The notes under the pieces were generated by a model. The model ran no database searches and was not told the origin of the DNA. It worked only from the letters and a program-made list of their open reading frames with translations. Of a stretch of 13,134 nucleotides of DNA, positions 1 to 6,582 are shown in pieces. Every line of letters starts with the position of its first letter. Position 1 is the stretch's first letter. The position numbers were made by a program, and so were the translations under genes. Origin of the DNA: Spirochaetales bacterium (GTDB lineage: Bacteria > Spirochaetota > Spirochaetia > DSM-27196 > SLST01); NCBI GenBank assembly GCA_007130265.1, contig SLST01000225.1, positions 1 to 13,134 on the forward strand, read 5' to 3'.

Positions 1-423
1 GACGAGCGTCCCGTACTCAAAGGGGATGTCGTAGACCCGGATGATCTCGGTGCGGCTTCCCGGCGCCTCGAAGACGACGTTCTCATCGGCGCTTCTGCGG
101 TCGCCGGCGTGAACCCGAGCCCGGTTCGCGCTCCCGTCCTCGGGGAAGAAGCCTGGCTCGCCGTTCAGCGTGGCCGCATCGTAGGCGTCCTGGATGCTCG
201 AGTAGACCGGCACCCCGAATTCAACCGTCGTCGTCTCGGGATCCGGATAGGTCAGGTAGAGATCGAGGTTGACGTCGCTGTTGCTCCAGACCAGCTCGAT
301 CGACAGGTCCACCGGTTCCGGCTGCGTAGGGCCGTACACGTGGATCTCGCACGCGGCGAGCACGATTGCCGCGATGCCTGCCAGGGCGATCACGCGGAAG
401 ATTCCTCTCGTTGCACGTCTCAT
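1..423 (-). CDS. Putative lipoprotein, C-terminus beyond left edge
   Basis: The first 141 codons of a secreted lipoprotein are visible; the gene runs off the left edge. The ATG at 423-421 is preceded by AAGGAG (434-429) with a 5-base spacer, which fixes the start. Residues 1-10 are Arg-rich (MRRATRGIFR), followed by a hydrophobic segment (about 11-22) and the lipobox LAAC with Cys25, the expected lipidation site after signal peptidase II cleavage. The residue after Cys is Glu. The mature part contains a stretch (LVWSNSDVNLDLYLTYPDP) resembling the 'LxW...DxDLxLxxP' pattern of beta-sandwich extracellular domains such as YfaP-like proteins. That resemblance is by eye only. I do not recognise a specific family, so the function is unknown. 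It is divergent from the CYTH gene, with 189 bases between the start codons. Confidence 0.85.
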   Translation of the reverse strand, partial: MRRATRGIFRVIALAGIAAIVLAACEIHVYGPTQPEPVDLSIELVWSNSDVNLDLYLTYPDPETTTVEFGVPVYSSIQDAYDAATLNGEPGFFPEDGSANRARVHAGDRRSADENVVFEAPGSRTEIIRVYDIPFEYGTLV

Positions 424-584
424 ATCGTCTCCTTGCTGAGGTTTGCCAGCCTTCTCATACAACACCATCGATCCGCGAAAGTGTTACCGGAAATCGCGGT
501 CGTGCCCACCAATATAGACCGAAGAGACGCTTTTTTACCGGCAGCGACCGCTTCGTCCTCGCCCTGTCTGCCGACGCCAAGGAT

Positions 585-594
585 CAGTATACTG
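585..594. promoter_or_regulatory. Palindromic -10-like box between divergent genes
   Basis: The 10-base sequence CAGTATACTG is its own reverse complement, so a good -10 hexamer (TATACT) is read on both strands: 588-593 on plus and 591-586 on minus. On plus it sits 19 bases before the CYTH start codon and just upstream of a Shine-Dalgarno sequence (GAGAGGA, 600-606), implying a leader of about 13 bases. On minus it would give the lipoprotein gene a leader of about 155 bases. The -35 match on plus is poor (TGTCTG, 565-570, 17-base spacing). The minus strand also has a TATATT at 516-511 as an alternative. Confidence 0.4.
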
Positions 595-612
595 CGGGCG
601 AGAGGATCGCGC

Positions 613-1203
613 ATGGCGTACGAAGTCGAGATGAAGGCGTGGGTGGACAATTGGGATGCGATGGAGAGGACCCTTCGCAGCCGAACCGTCTTCGTTCGCC
701 CTTTTCGCAAGGAGGACCGCTACTTCCTGATAGACGCGCAACCGTCCGCGCAACCGTCCGCGGACGACCGGCGATCGCCGCGCGGGTTTCGCCTTCGAGT
801 GGACGGGCAGGGCGCCTCCGTGACCTTCAAGCGGAAGCGTCGGCACCGGCAGGCGGAGATAAACGTCGAGCGCGAGTTTCGCCTCGACGACGGGGAAGCC
901 TTTGTGGAGCTCATGCAGCGCATCGGGCTCGAGCCCGAGTTCGCCAAGATCAAAGAGGGCCTGCAGTTCGAGCGCGACGGTCTGGTCATCGAGCTCGTCC
1001 ACGTCCGGGAGCTCGGGGACTTTCTCGAAGTCGAATCCATGGACGAACGCCCTGACGACGCGAGCCACGAGGCCGCAGTGCAGCGGATCGAGGAGTTCTT
1101 TCGCGAGTGTGGCGTCGATTCCAGCCGCGTCGAAACCGAGCCCTACATGAAGCTGCTTCGCAGTCTCCGGTCGCGGGCTACCCGCGAAGACCGAGCGCCG
1201 TGA
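613..1203 (+). CDS. CYTH domain protein (class IV adenylate cyclase / triphosphatase type)
   Basis: A 196-residue protein of the CYTH superfamily, whose members use a beta-barrel tunnel to bind triphosphates and divalent metal. They include CyaB-type adenylate cyclases and thiamine or inorganic triphosphatases. The N-terminal ExExK signature is present as EVEMK (Glu4, Glu6, Lys8). It is followed by alternating charged strands typical of the tunnel: GFRLRVD (58-64, Arg60 and Arg62), VTFKRKR (70-76), EREFRL (86-91), KIKEG (112-116) and GDFLEVES (135-142). The length is normal for a single-domain CYTH protein. The start at 613 is chosen because GAGAGGA lies 6 bases upstream and ExExK is then near the N-terminus. 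The reading frame is open further upstream but crosses the promoter region and the opposing lipoprotein gene. CyaB-like is my preferred subgroup, but cyclase versus triphosphatase activity cannot be decided here. Confidence 0.88.
   Translation: MAYEVEMKAWVDNWDAMERTLRSRTVFVRPFRKEDRYFLIDAQPSAQPSADDRRSPRGFRLRVDGQGASVTFKRKRRHRQAEINVEREFRLDDGEAFVELMQRIGLEPEFAKIKEGLQFERDGLVIELVHVRELGDFLEVESMDERPDDASHEAAVQRIEEFFRECGVDSSRVETEPYMKLLRSLRSRATREDRAP
735..762 (+). repeat. 12-base in-frame tandem repeat inside the CYTH gene
   Basis: A 28-base run with a perfect 12-base period (about 2.3 copies, unit CGCGCAACCGTC). It encodes the duplicated tetrapeptide QPSA-QPSA at residues 43-50 of the CYTH protein. The unit is a multiple of three, so gain or loss of a copy would keep the frame. 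It lies between predicted strands, probably in a surface loop. Confidence 0.8.
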
Positions 1204-2215
1204 GCTGTTCCCGGCAGGCGGCCAGGTGACTGCGGGCCGCCTGATCCCAGCGGTAGAGGTGCGAGGCGAAGAAGGTCTCCTTCGCGACCATCGGCCGGCG
1301 CCGAACGACCTTGCTGCGGTGTAGCAGCTCATCCTTCAGCCAACTCAGCTTGTCGAACGTCGATTCGAGCTCGACTTCGAAGGCCGTCTCAGACCATCCG
1401 GCCGGTGGATCGAACGCCTCCTTGCGCCAGCGCAGCCGGCTGAACCGTTCGATCGAGCATTCGATGATGAAGTTCTCCGCACGGGAGTCGCTTGCGTATT
1501 CAGCCGGCCCGAGAACCTCGTCGAGGCGCGCGATAACGGCCGCTTCATCGGCGAAGCTACGGCGATTATAGGTCGCCAGATACCGGTAGATTCTGCCTGC
1601 CGCGAGGAGAAAACGCTCGCGGTTGTCGACGCGGTCGTGCGGAGGCTCGAGGCGCGGATCGTGCCAGACCGCGTCCACGGCATCCGGGTCGCGGAGCGCC
1701 TGCGCATGCCCAATCGGCGGGACCGGCGAATCGGGATCGATCCGGTTCCACGATTCGTTGCGTCCGGAGAAGCCACGATGCGCCCAGGTATCGGCATAGG
1801 TGTGCAACGCGATCCCTATCCGGTAGAGGTTGCGTGACTTGAGTGCCGCGACAAGCATCTGCTTCGCCGGGTCCGAGTTCGGTTGCACATCCAGCGGATT
1901 GGTTCTGCGGTCCCGACGCGGGGGCGACACGACCGTATTCGCGGCGGGGTAGAAGTGGAAGGGTATCCAGACGGCCCATTCCTGTTCCTGGTCCCAGAAC
2001 CCGAAATGATGGGTCACGAGCGTCAGGTAGGTACCCCTGCGATGCTCTACCTCATAGCACACAAGCGCGTTATCGAGGTACTGCGACGAGTAGGCGAGAA
2101 CGAATGCATCGTCGTCGGAAAACCCGGCTTCGCGGGCGAGATATCCAATCGTGTAGTAGTGAAACTCGGCGTTCACCCGGCAGAAGGTACCGCTGCGTAC
2201 GCGCTTCGTCACCAT
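1178..2215 (-). CDS. DUF6765-like protein with H-x3-D-x3-H motif
   Basis: A 345-residue soluble protein resembling the uncharacterised DUF6765 family, recognised from the N-terminal pattern EFHYYTIGYLAREAGF (17-32) and SQYLDNA (44-50). It also has HTYADTWAHRGFSG (138-151). His138, Asp142 and His146 are spaced as in helical metal-binding sites such as those of zinc-dependent phospholipase C or S1/P1 nuclease folds. That fold relationship is inference. Further conserved-looking His residues occur at THH (68-70) and FHFY (86-89). Neither start has a convincing Shine-Dalgarno sequence. ATG at 2215 is used, but a GTG at 2176 (Val14) would begin two residues before the conserved EFHYY and fits the family better. 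The gene is divergent from the HAD gene with 42 bases between, and its 3' end overlaps the CYTH gene by 26 bases tail to tail. Confidence 0.75.
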   Translation of the reverse strand: MVTKRVRSGTFCRVNAEFHYYTIGYLAREAGFSDDDAFVLAYSSQYLDNALVCYEVEHRRGTYLTLVTHHFGFWDQEQEWAVWIPFHFYPAANTVVSPPRRDRRTNPLDVQPNSDPAKQMLVAALKSRNLYRIGIALHTYADTWAHRGFSGRNESWNRIDPDSPVPPIGHAQALRDPDAVDAVWHDPRLEPPHDRVDNRERFLLAAGRIYRYLATYNRRSFADEAAVIARLDEVLGPAEYASDSRAENFIIECSIERFSRLRWRKEAFDPPAGWSETAFEVELESTFDKLSWLKDELLHRSKVVRRRPMVAKETFFASHLYRWDQAARSHLAACREQLTALGLRG

Positions 2216-2241
2216 TGCTCGGTGGCGCAACCGGCGTTTGC

Positions 2242-2270
2242 ATGGTAGGGTTCTGCGATGCAGGTGTACA
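2242..2270 (-). promoter_or_regulatory. Possible promoter for the DUF6765-like gene
   Basis: Read on minus, TGTACA (2270-2265) and TACCAT (2247-2242) are separated by 17 bases, each matching the sigma-70 consensus at four of six positions. Transcription would begin near 2235, about 20 bases before the ATG at 2215. The -35 box lies inside the first codons of the divergent HAD gene. The evidence is only this weak match. Confidence 0.28.
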
Positions 2271-2911
2271 CGCTGCCGAACCCTATCCGCGGCATCGTCT
2301 TCGACATCGACAAGACGCTCTACGACCACGATGCGTACGCCCGTCACCAGGTCGACGTGCTCATCGAGCGCCTGGCGCAGGAACGCGCCTCGTCGGCCCA
2401 CTCGACACGAGATGAGGTCGAGGCCTGGCGCGACGAGTACGAGCGGGAGCACGGCGTGCGTCAGAGTCTGGGGAACGCGTTCGCCGCGCTCGGCATCCGA
2501 ATGGAGACGAGTGTAGCGTGGCGCGAAGAGCTCATAAGGCCCAAGCGGTTCCTCGACCGTGATCCGCGGCTTCGCGCCGCGCTCGCGGCACTGCGGGAGC
2601 GGTTCCGGATCATCGCCGTCACGAACAATCCCGAGCGTGTTGGCAAGGCCACACTCGAAGCGCTGGGGGTCGATGACCTGTTTGGCCGTGTCGTCGGGCT
2701 CGACACGACGAAGCGCTCGAAGCCCGATCCGGAGCCCTTTCTGTACGCGGCGCGGGTGCTCGGCTACCCTCCGGAGGCGCTCGTCAGCGTCGGCGACCGG
2801 TACGACGTCGACATCGGCCCGGCGCTCGGGATAGGGATGGGCGGCGTGCTCGTCGACGGCGTACGTGATGTCTACAGCCTGGCGGTGACGCTGGCCGGGG
2901 AGGGCGCCTGA
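2258..2911 (+). CDS. HAD-superfamily hydrolase (phosphatase-like)
   Basis: A 217-residue haloacid-dehalogenase-type hydrolase, probably a small-molecule phosphatase. All four HAD motifs are visible. Motif I is FDIDKT (15-20), with Asp16 as nucleophile and Asp18 as general acid/base. Motif II is VTNN (121-124). The motif III lysine is in KRSKPDPEP (152-160, Lys155), and motif IV is VGDRYDVD (178-185). The roughly 70-residue helical cap between motifs I and II fits a subfamily I enzyme of the PGP/YjjG/HAD-IA group. The substrate cannot be named. The start is the ATG at 2258; no strong Shine-Dalgarno is present. It is the first gene of a coupled trio: its TGA (2909-2911) shares one base with the ATG of the lipid-kinase-like gene. 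Confidence 0.9.
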   Translation: MQVYTLPNPIRGIVFDIDKTLYDHDAYARHQVDVLIERLAQERASSAHSTRDEVEAWRDEYEREHGVRQSLGNAFAALGIRMETSVAWREELIRPKRFLDRDPRLRAALAALRERFRIIAVTNNPERVGKATLEALGVDDLFGRVVGLDTTKRSKPDPEPFLYAARVLGYPPEALVSVGDRYDVDIGPALGIGMGGVLVDGVRDVYSLAVTLAGEGA

Positions 2912-4020
2912 TGCTGGAACTGCTGTCTGAGCTCGAGCACGAGCTCGAACGTATCATGGGTCACAGTGCGCTTTTCCCCGGGCAGCACATCACCGCCGAT
3001 GTCATCGTGAACTTCGCCGCCGGCAGGCTGTCCACGGAGCAGCGTGCGGCCGCCGCCGTCGAGCGGCTGCGAAGGCTGACCGACGTGCTGACGGGTGAAG
3101 ATCGGCTGCAGCGCGGAGCAAGCGATGAGTTCGAGTTGCGCTTCCATGTTACGCACTACGTTGGTCACGCGCGCCTGATCGCGAAAGGGGTCCTCTCCCA
3201 TCCGGTGCAGGGTATCCACCTCATCGTGACCGTGGGTGGAGACGGTACGCACGGGGAGGCGCTTTCGGCATACACCGAGCTACACGCAGCAAGCCGGACG
3301 ACCGACGAGGCATTCCGCGACAGGCAGGAGAGTCTCTTCTTCGTGCGTCTTCCGTTTGGAACCGGGAACGACGGGGCCGACGCGCCGACTCTTGAGACGG
3401 CGGTTCAGCTTCTGCTCGGTCACGCACGACCCTCGAGAACGGGTCAACTGACGATCACACCCAGCGACATGCCGGTTCACCGCGGGTACAACATCGCGAG
3501 CATCGGGCTCGATGCGTACGTCGCGTACCTGACCAACCGGCTCAAACGACGCTTCGCCGGTGATCTCTACAAGCCTATCGCCGACGTCATGACCCTCCTC
3601 TACGAGCGGATCATCGGCGCCTCGGAGATGATCGTTGACCTTGAAGATGAAGACGGTCAGGAGGAACGGCTTCAGCGTACGTTTCTGTTGTTGGCGTTCG
3701 GAGTTTCGGGTTACCGGCAGTACGGCGGCGGGAAACTCGTGCTGCCGAGCGAGGAAAACTTCTGCGCAATCGAGCCGCTCGGGCTCGTCGGGAAGATCAG
3801 GCTCAAGCGCCTCTTCTACGAAGGAAGACACGTACACGAACGAAACGTCACGATGCGAGCGGCAAGGCGGGTGACGATCACGTACGACCGGAGGATTCCC
3901 ATGCAGGTTGACGGTGAAACCGTCTGGCTCGACAAAGAGTCTTTTCCTCTCGTGATGGAAGTCGGATCGCCCACGGTCCCGGTTCTTCGCTACCTCCAGG
4001 ACGGAGACACGACGACGTGA
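2911..4020 (+). CDS. Diacylglycerol-kinase-catalytic-domain (LCB5/YegS-like) lipid kinase
   Basis: A 369-residue protein with the catalytic domain of diacylglycerol and sphingosine kinases, which transfer the gamma-phosphate of ATP to a lipid hydroxyl. Motifs in order: VNFAAGR (33-39, the position of the usual NPxAG), the nucleotide-binding VTVGGDGTHGEAL (106-118), PFGTGND (148-154), NIASIGLDAYV (194-204), a YGGGKLVLPS segment around 270-285, and VDGE near 345, which closes the C-terminal domain. It is longer than typical YegS-like enzymes (about 300 residues); the extra length is partly an N-terminal helix (1-25) and an insert around 60-100. A strong Shine-Dalgarno (GGAGG, 2899-2903) lies within the end of the HAD gene, and its own TGA overlaps the GTG of the sulfatase gene (GTGA). 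Tight coupling suggests a shared pathway; the lipid substrate is unknown. Confidence 0.88.
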   Translation: MLELLSELEHELERIMGHSALFPGQHITADVIVNFAAGRLSTEQRAAAAVERLRRLTDVLTGEDRLQRGASDEFELRFHVTHYVGHARLIAKGVLSHPVQGIHLIVTVGGDGTHGEALSAYTELHAASRTTDEAFRDRQESLFFVRLPFGTGNDGADAPTLETAVQLLLGHARPSRTGQLTITPSDMPVHRGYNIASIGLDAYVAYLTNRLKRRFAGDLYKPIADVMTLLYERIIGASEMIVDLEDEDGQEERLQRTFLLLAFGVSGYRQYGGGKLVLPSEENFCAIEPLGLVGKIRLKRLFYEGRHVHERNVTMRAARRVTITYDRRIPMQVDGETVWLDKESFPLVMEVGSPTVPVLRYLQDGDTTT

Positions 4021-5660
4021 AGCAACCGAATATCCTCTTTGCGTTCGCCGACGATTGGGGGCGCTACGCCGGCTGTTACGCCGAGTCCGGCCTGATCGGA
4101 CATCAAGACGGCGGGCAGCCGCCTCCGGCGGCGGCTGCGCTGAGCGCCCACGTCAAGACCCCGAACGTGGACCGTGTGGCCGCCGAAGGGGTACGCTTCA
4201 CCAACGCCTTCGTTCCCGCGCCCACCTGCACGCCGTGCCGCAGTTCGGTCCTCTCGGGCCGCTACTTCTGGCAGACCGGGCTCGGAGCGATACTGCAGGG
4301 GGCGGTGTGGGATCGATCGGTTCCGTCGTACCCTTTCATGCTCGAAGATGCAGGGTACCACATAGGTTTCACCTACAAGGTCTGGTCTCCGGGCACGCCG
4401 CGCGACGACCCATACGGCGGCGCCTCGCGCCGCTACGAGCCGGCCGGCATCGGGTTCAACCAGTACTCGTTCACGGCCTGCGAACGAGTAGAGCAGGCCG
4501 GCGGGGTCGAACAGGCGAAGGAGTCGCTCGACGATGAAGTGCGCGGGAACTTTGCGGCCTTTCTCGACGAGCGTGGCGACGGTCCCGGCGGCACGCAACC
4601 GTTCTGCTACTGGTGGGGACCGACGAATACGCATCGCGAGTGGAAAAGGGGATCCGGCGCTAGGCTGTGGGGGCTCAACCCGGATCGTCTCGCGGGAGAC
4701 GTACCACCGTTCCTCCCCGACGTTCCCGAGGTGCGTGAAGATATCTGTGACTACCTTGGCGAGTGCATGGCGGTCGACCGCGGACTCGGCGTACTGCTCG
4801 ACGTCCTCGAAGAGTACGGTGAGCTCGATGACACGCTGGTGGTCGTCAGCGGCGATCACGGGATTCCGGGGTTCCCCCGAGCGAAGTGCAACCTCTACGA
4901 CATCGGGTGCGAGGTTGCCCTCATCGCACGATGGCCGGGGATGGTACCGCCCGGACGGGTAGTGGACGATATGGTGAACCTCATGGATCTCGCGCCGACG
5001 TTTCTCGACGCGGCGGGGATCCATCCGCCTGATGGAATGCCGGCGAAGAGCCTTCTGCCGGTGATGACATCCGAGTCGGGCGGACAGGTCGACCCTGAAC
5101 GCATCAGTGTGGTCACGGGGCGCGAGCGCCATGTGGCCACCGCGAGAGAGTGGAACCTCCCGTATCCGCAGCGGGCGATTCGCACACGAACGCATCTCTA
5201 CATCCGAAACCACGCGCCCGACCGGTGGCCCATGGGTGACCCCCGCGGTCTCGATGACCCCCGTGTTACTCCTCCAGCCTACGAGGAGCTCGAGCACGAC
5301 ACCTTCGTCGCGTACGCGGACCTCGACGCGGGCCCGACGAAGGCGTGGATGATCCACCATCGGGATGAGCCGCTGGTACGGTCGATCTTCGAAGTCGGTT
5401 TCGGGAAACGCAGCGGGGAAGAGCTCTACGACCTTCGCGTGGACCCTCATCATATGCGGAACCTTGCGCACGATCCTGCGCACGAGCAGGTGCGCCGTCG
5501 TCTCGCCGGCATGCTCGAAGAAGAGCTGGTTCGACAGCGGGACCCTCGCGTCGTTGAACCTGCCTGTCGGTTCGATCGTGCGCCGTTCACCGATGCCAAC
5601 TTTCCCGATGAAGCTGCCGCACGGCGACTGGAGATGCTCGACAAGCTACCGCGCCTGTGA
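4017..5660 (+). CDS. Type I sulfatase, N-sulfoglucosamine sulfohydrolase-like
   Basis: A 547-residue formylglycine-dependent sulfatase. The signature CTPCRSSVLSG (71-81) has the C-x-P-x-R core, with Cys71 as the residue to be oxidised to formylglycine and Arg75. Metal ligands are expected at FADDWG (10-15, Asp12/Asp13) and GDHG (279-282, Asp280, His281). Other likely active-site residues are Lys121, His206 and Lys290. The patterns FADDWGRYA, LGAILQGAVWD and SGRYFWQTG resemble the bacterial heparan N-sulfatase-like (SGSH) branch. The protein starts directly at strand 1 (KQPNILFAF) and has no signal peptide, so it should be cytoplasmic as annotated; secreted sulfatases normally carry one. The GTG start is supported by GGAG (4003-4006) and by the 4-base overlap with the lipid-kinase gene. 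No sulfatase-maturating enzyme is in the window. The exact sulfated substrate is unknown. Confidence 0.93.
   Translation: MKQPNILFAFADDWGRYAGCYAESGLIGHQDGGQPPPAAAALSAHVKTPNVDRVAAEGVRFTNAFVPAPTCTPCRSSVLSGRYFWQTGLGAILQGAVWDRSVPSYPFMLEDAGYHIGFTYKVWSPGTPRDDPYGGASRRYEPAGIGFNQYSFTACERVEQAGGVEQAKESLDDEVRGNFAAFLDERGDGPGGTQPFCYWWGPTNTHREWKRGSGARLWGLNPDRLAGDVPPFLPDVPEVREDICDYLGECMAVDRGLGVLLDVLEEYGELDDTLVVVSGDHGIPGFPRAKCNLYDIGCEVALIARWPGMVPPGRVVDDMVNLMDLAPTFLDAAGIHPPDGMPAKSLLPVMTSESGGQVDPERISVVTGRERHVATAREWNLPYPQRAIRTRTHLYIRNHAPDRWPMGDPRGLDDPRVTPPAYEELEHDTFVAYADLDAGPTKAWMIHHRDEPLVRSIFEVGFGKRSGEELYDLRVDPHHMRNLAHDPAHEQVRRRLAGMLEEELVRQRDPRVVEPACRFDRAPFTDANFPDEAAARRLEMLDKLPRL
4115..4138 (+). repeat. GC-rich inverted repeat inside the sulfatase gene
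   Basis: A perfect 9-base inverted repeat (GCAGCCGCC / GGCGGCTGC) with a 6-base loop, about 98 bases after the sulfatase start. It encodes the Gly/Pro/Ala-rich stretch GQPPPAAAAL (33-42), which looks like a loop insertion between two conserved sulfatase segments (FADDWGRYAGCYA and VKTPNVDRVA). In RNA it would form a strong hairpin. It has no U-tract, so it is not a terminator. Confidence 0.65.
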
Positions 5661-5675
5661 ATCACACAAGCGGTC

Positions 5676-6524
5676 TCAGTCGAAGATGTAGAAGGCTCCC
5701 TGCCGAACAAGCCCCAAAAAGCCCTCGGACTTGATGCGCGTCCTCTGCGCGTCCGCGCCGTCCGGGTAGTGCATGAGAAACGTGCGCCGCTTCAGCGACG
5801 CGGGCAGCGTACAGAGCTCGTCGAGAGAGGCGTGGATGCCGCCTTTCATGAGCTGCACGTCGTGGAAGATGTACTCGAAGTTGAAGAGCTTGTCGTAATC
5901 GGCGAGGAGATCCGGGTCGAACTGCGTGTCGCCGGTGAAGAGGATGCGATCGTCCAGGATAACGCCTACGCTGTAGGCGCTGTCGGTCCAGTCGGATGCC
6001 TGTTCCGGGAAGTGGTGCGTTCGAACGGTCTTGATATCGATCGAGCCCAGGACGGTGTGAGCGGTTTCACGAGGGTAGCCGGATAGCCACGTCGGTCGTC
6101 GAATACGCCAGAAATCGCCGAACTGCAGCCCGACGCCGTCATGCATCTCGTTCGGCTCACTGCCGCCCTTCAGCGACGAGTTCCATAGCACTTCCTGGTA
6201 CTCGGCGTTGATCACCACCGTCGGCTTCTTCCGTGCCACGTAGCGGTTCATCAGCATCACTTCCTCGAGCCCGCCGATGTGGTCCGCGTGGCTGTGCGTG
6301 ATCAGCCAGTTCTCGATATCGGTAACCGGACGACCGAGCTTTGAGAGCGCCTCCGGGGTTCGTGTTCCGCAATCGATCATACAATGGTCTTCGCCCTTAA
6401 CGATCAGGAAGTTGTTCTGGTAGAGCCGTTTCGAGAATGAACTCCCGCAACCGACCGGAAGGAGCGAAAGCGTCCCGGAATTGGACAATGGCAGCTTCTT
6501 GGCGCGGGGAACTCGTACGGTCAT
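5676..6524 (-). CDS. Metallo-beta-lactamase-fold hydrolase (RNase Z-like group)
   Basis: A 282-residue MBL-fold protein. The zinc motif THSHADHIGG (76-85) gives HxHxDH with His77, His79, Asp81 and His82. Further ligand candidates are His170/His171, Asp199 in FTGDTQFD (197-203), and His252 in MHYPDG (251-256). Glycine-rich strand turns at LPVGCGSSF (22-30) and DCGTRTPE (51-58) match the fold. No signal peptide is seen, so it should be cytoplasmic. The ATG at 6524 is chosen because AAGGAGG (6541-6535) lies 10 bases upstream; the frame is open to 6623 but that extension overlaps the DUF255 gene. It is the last gene of the minus-strand trio, 58 bases after the DUF255 stop, and ends 15 bases from the convergent sulfatase gene. 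The substrate could be RNA, a phosphodiester or a small molecule. Confidence 0.88.
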   Translation of the reverse strand: MTVRVPRAKKLPLSNSGTLSLLPVGCGSSFSKRLYQNNFLIVKGEDHCMIDCGTRTPEALSKLGRPVTDIENWLITHSHADHIGGLEEVMLMNRYVARKKPTVVINAEYQEVLWNSSLKGGSEPNEMHDGVGLQFGDFWRIRRPTWLSGYPRETAHTVLGSIDIKTVRTHHFPEQASDWTDSAYSVGVILDDRILFTGDTQFDPDLLADYDKLFNFEYIFHDVQLMKGGIHASLDELCTLPASLKRRTFLMHYPDGADAQRTRIKSEGFLGLVRQGAFYIFD

Positions 6525-6582
6525 CGCTTCAGGGCCTCCTTCGGTTGTGCCGGCGAAGCAGAAGGTAGCACAGTGAGCTGTA

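Noticed and set aside
109..612. Upstream extension of the CYTH frame by 168 codons
   Set aside because: It crosses the opposing lipoprotein gene and the promoter spacer. The ExExK motif must be near the N-terminus, and a ribosome site precedes 613.
535..1332. A 265-codon minus-strand frame opposite the CYTH gene
   Set aside because: No recognisable motif, and it conflicts with the CYTH gene, which has a ribosome site and signature residues.
2216..2452. Upstream extension of the DUF6765-like frame
   Set aside because: It overlaps the 5' part of the well-supported HAD gene on the other strand and adds no family sequence.
3990..5483. A long open frame (497 codons) on the minus strand opposite the sulfatase gene
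   Set aside because: It is a mirror frame typical of GC-rich coding DNA. The plus-strand sulfatase has full catalytic motifs and overlap-coupled neighbours, whereas the minus-strand product shows no family pattern.
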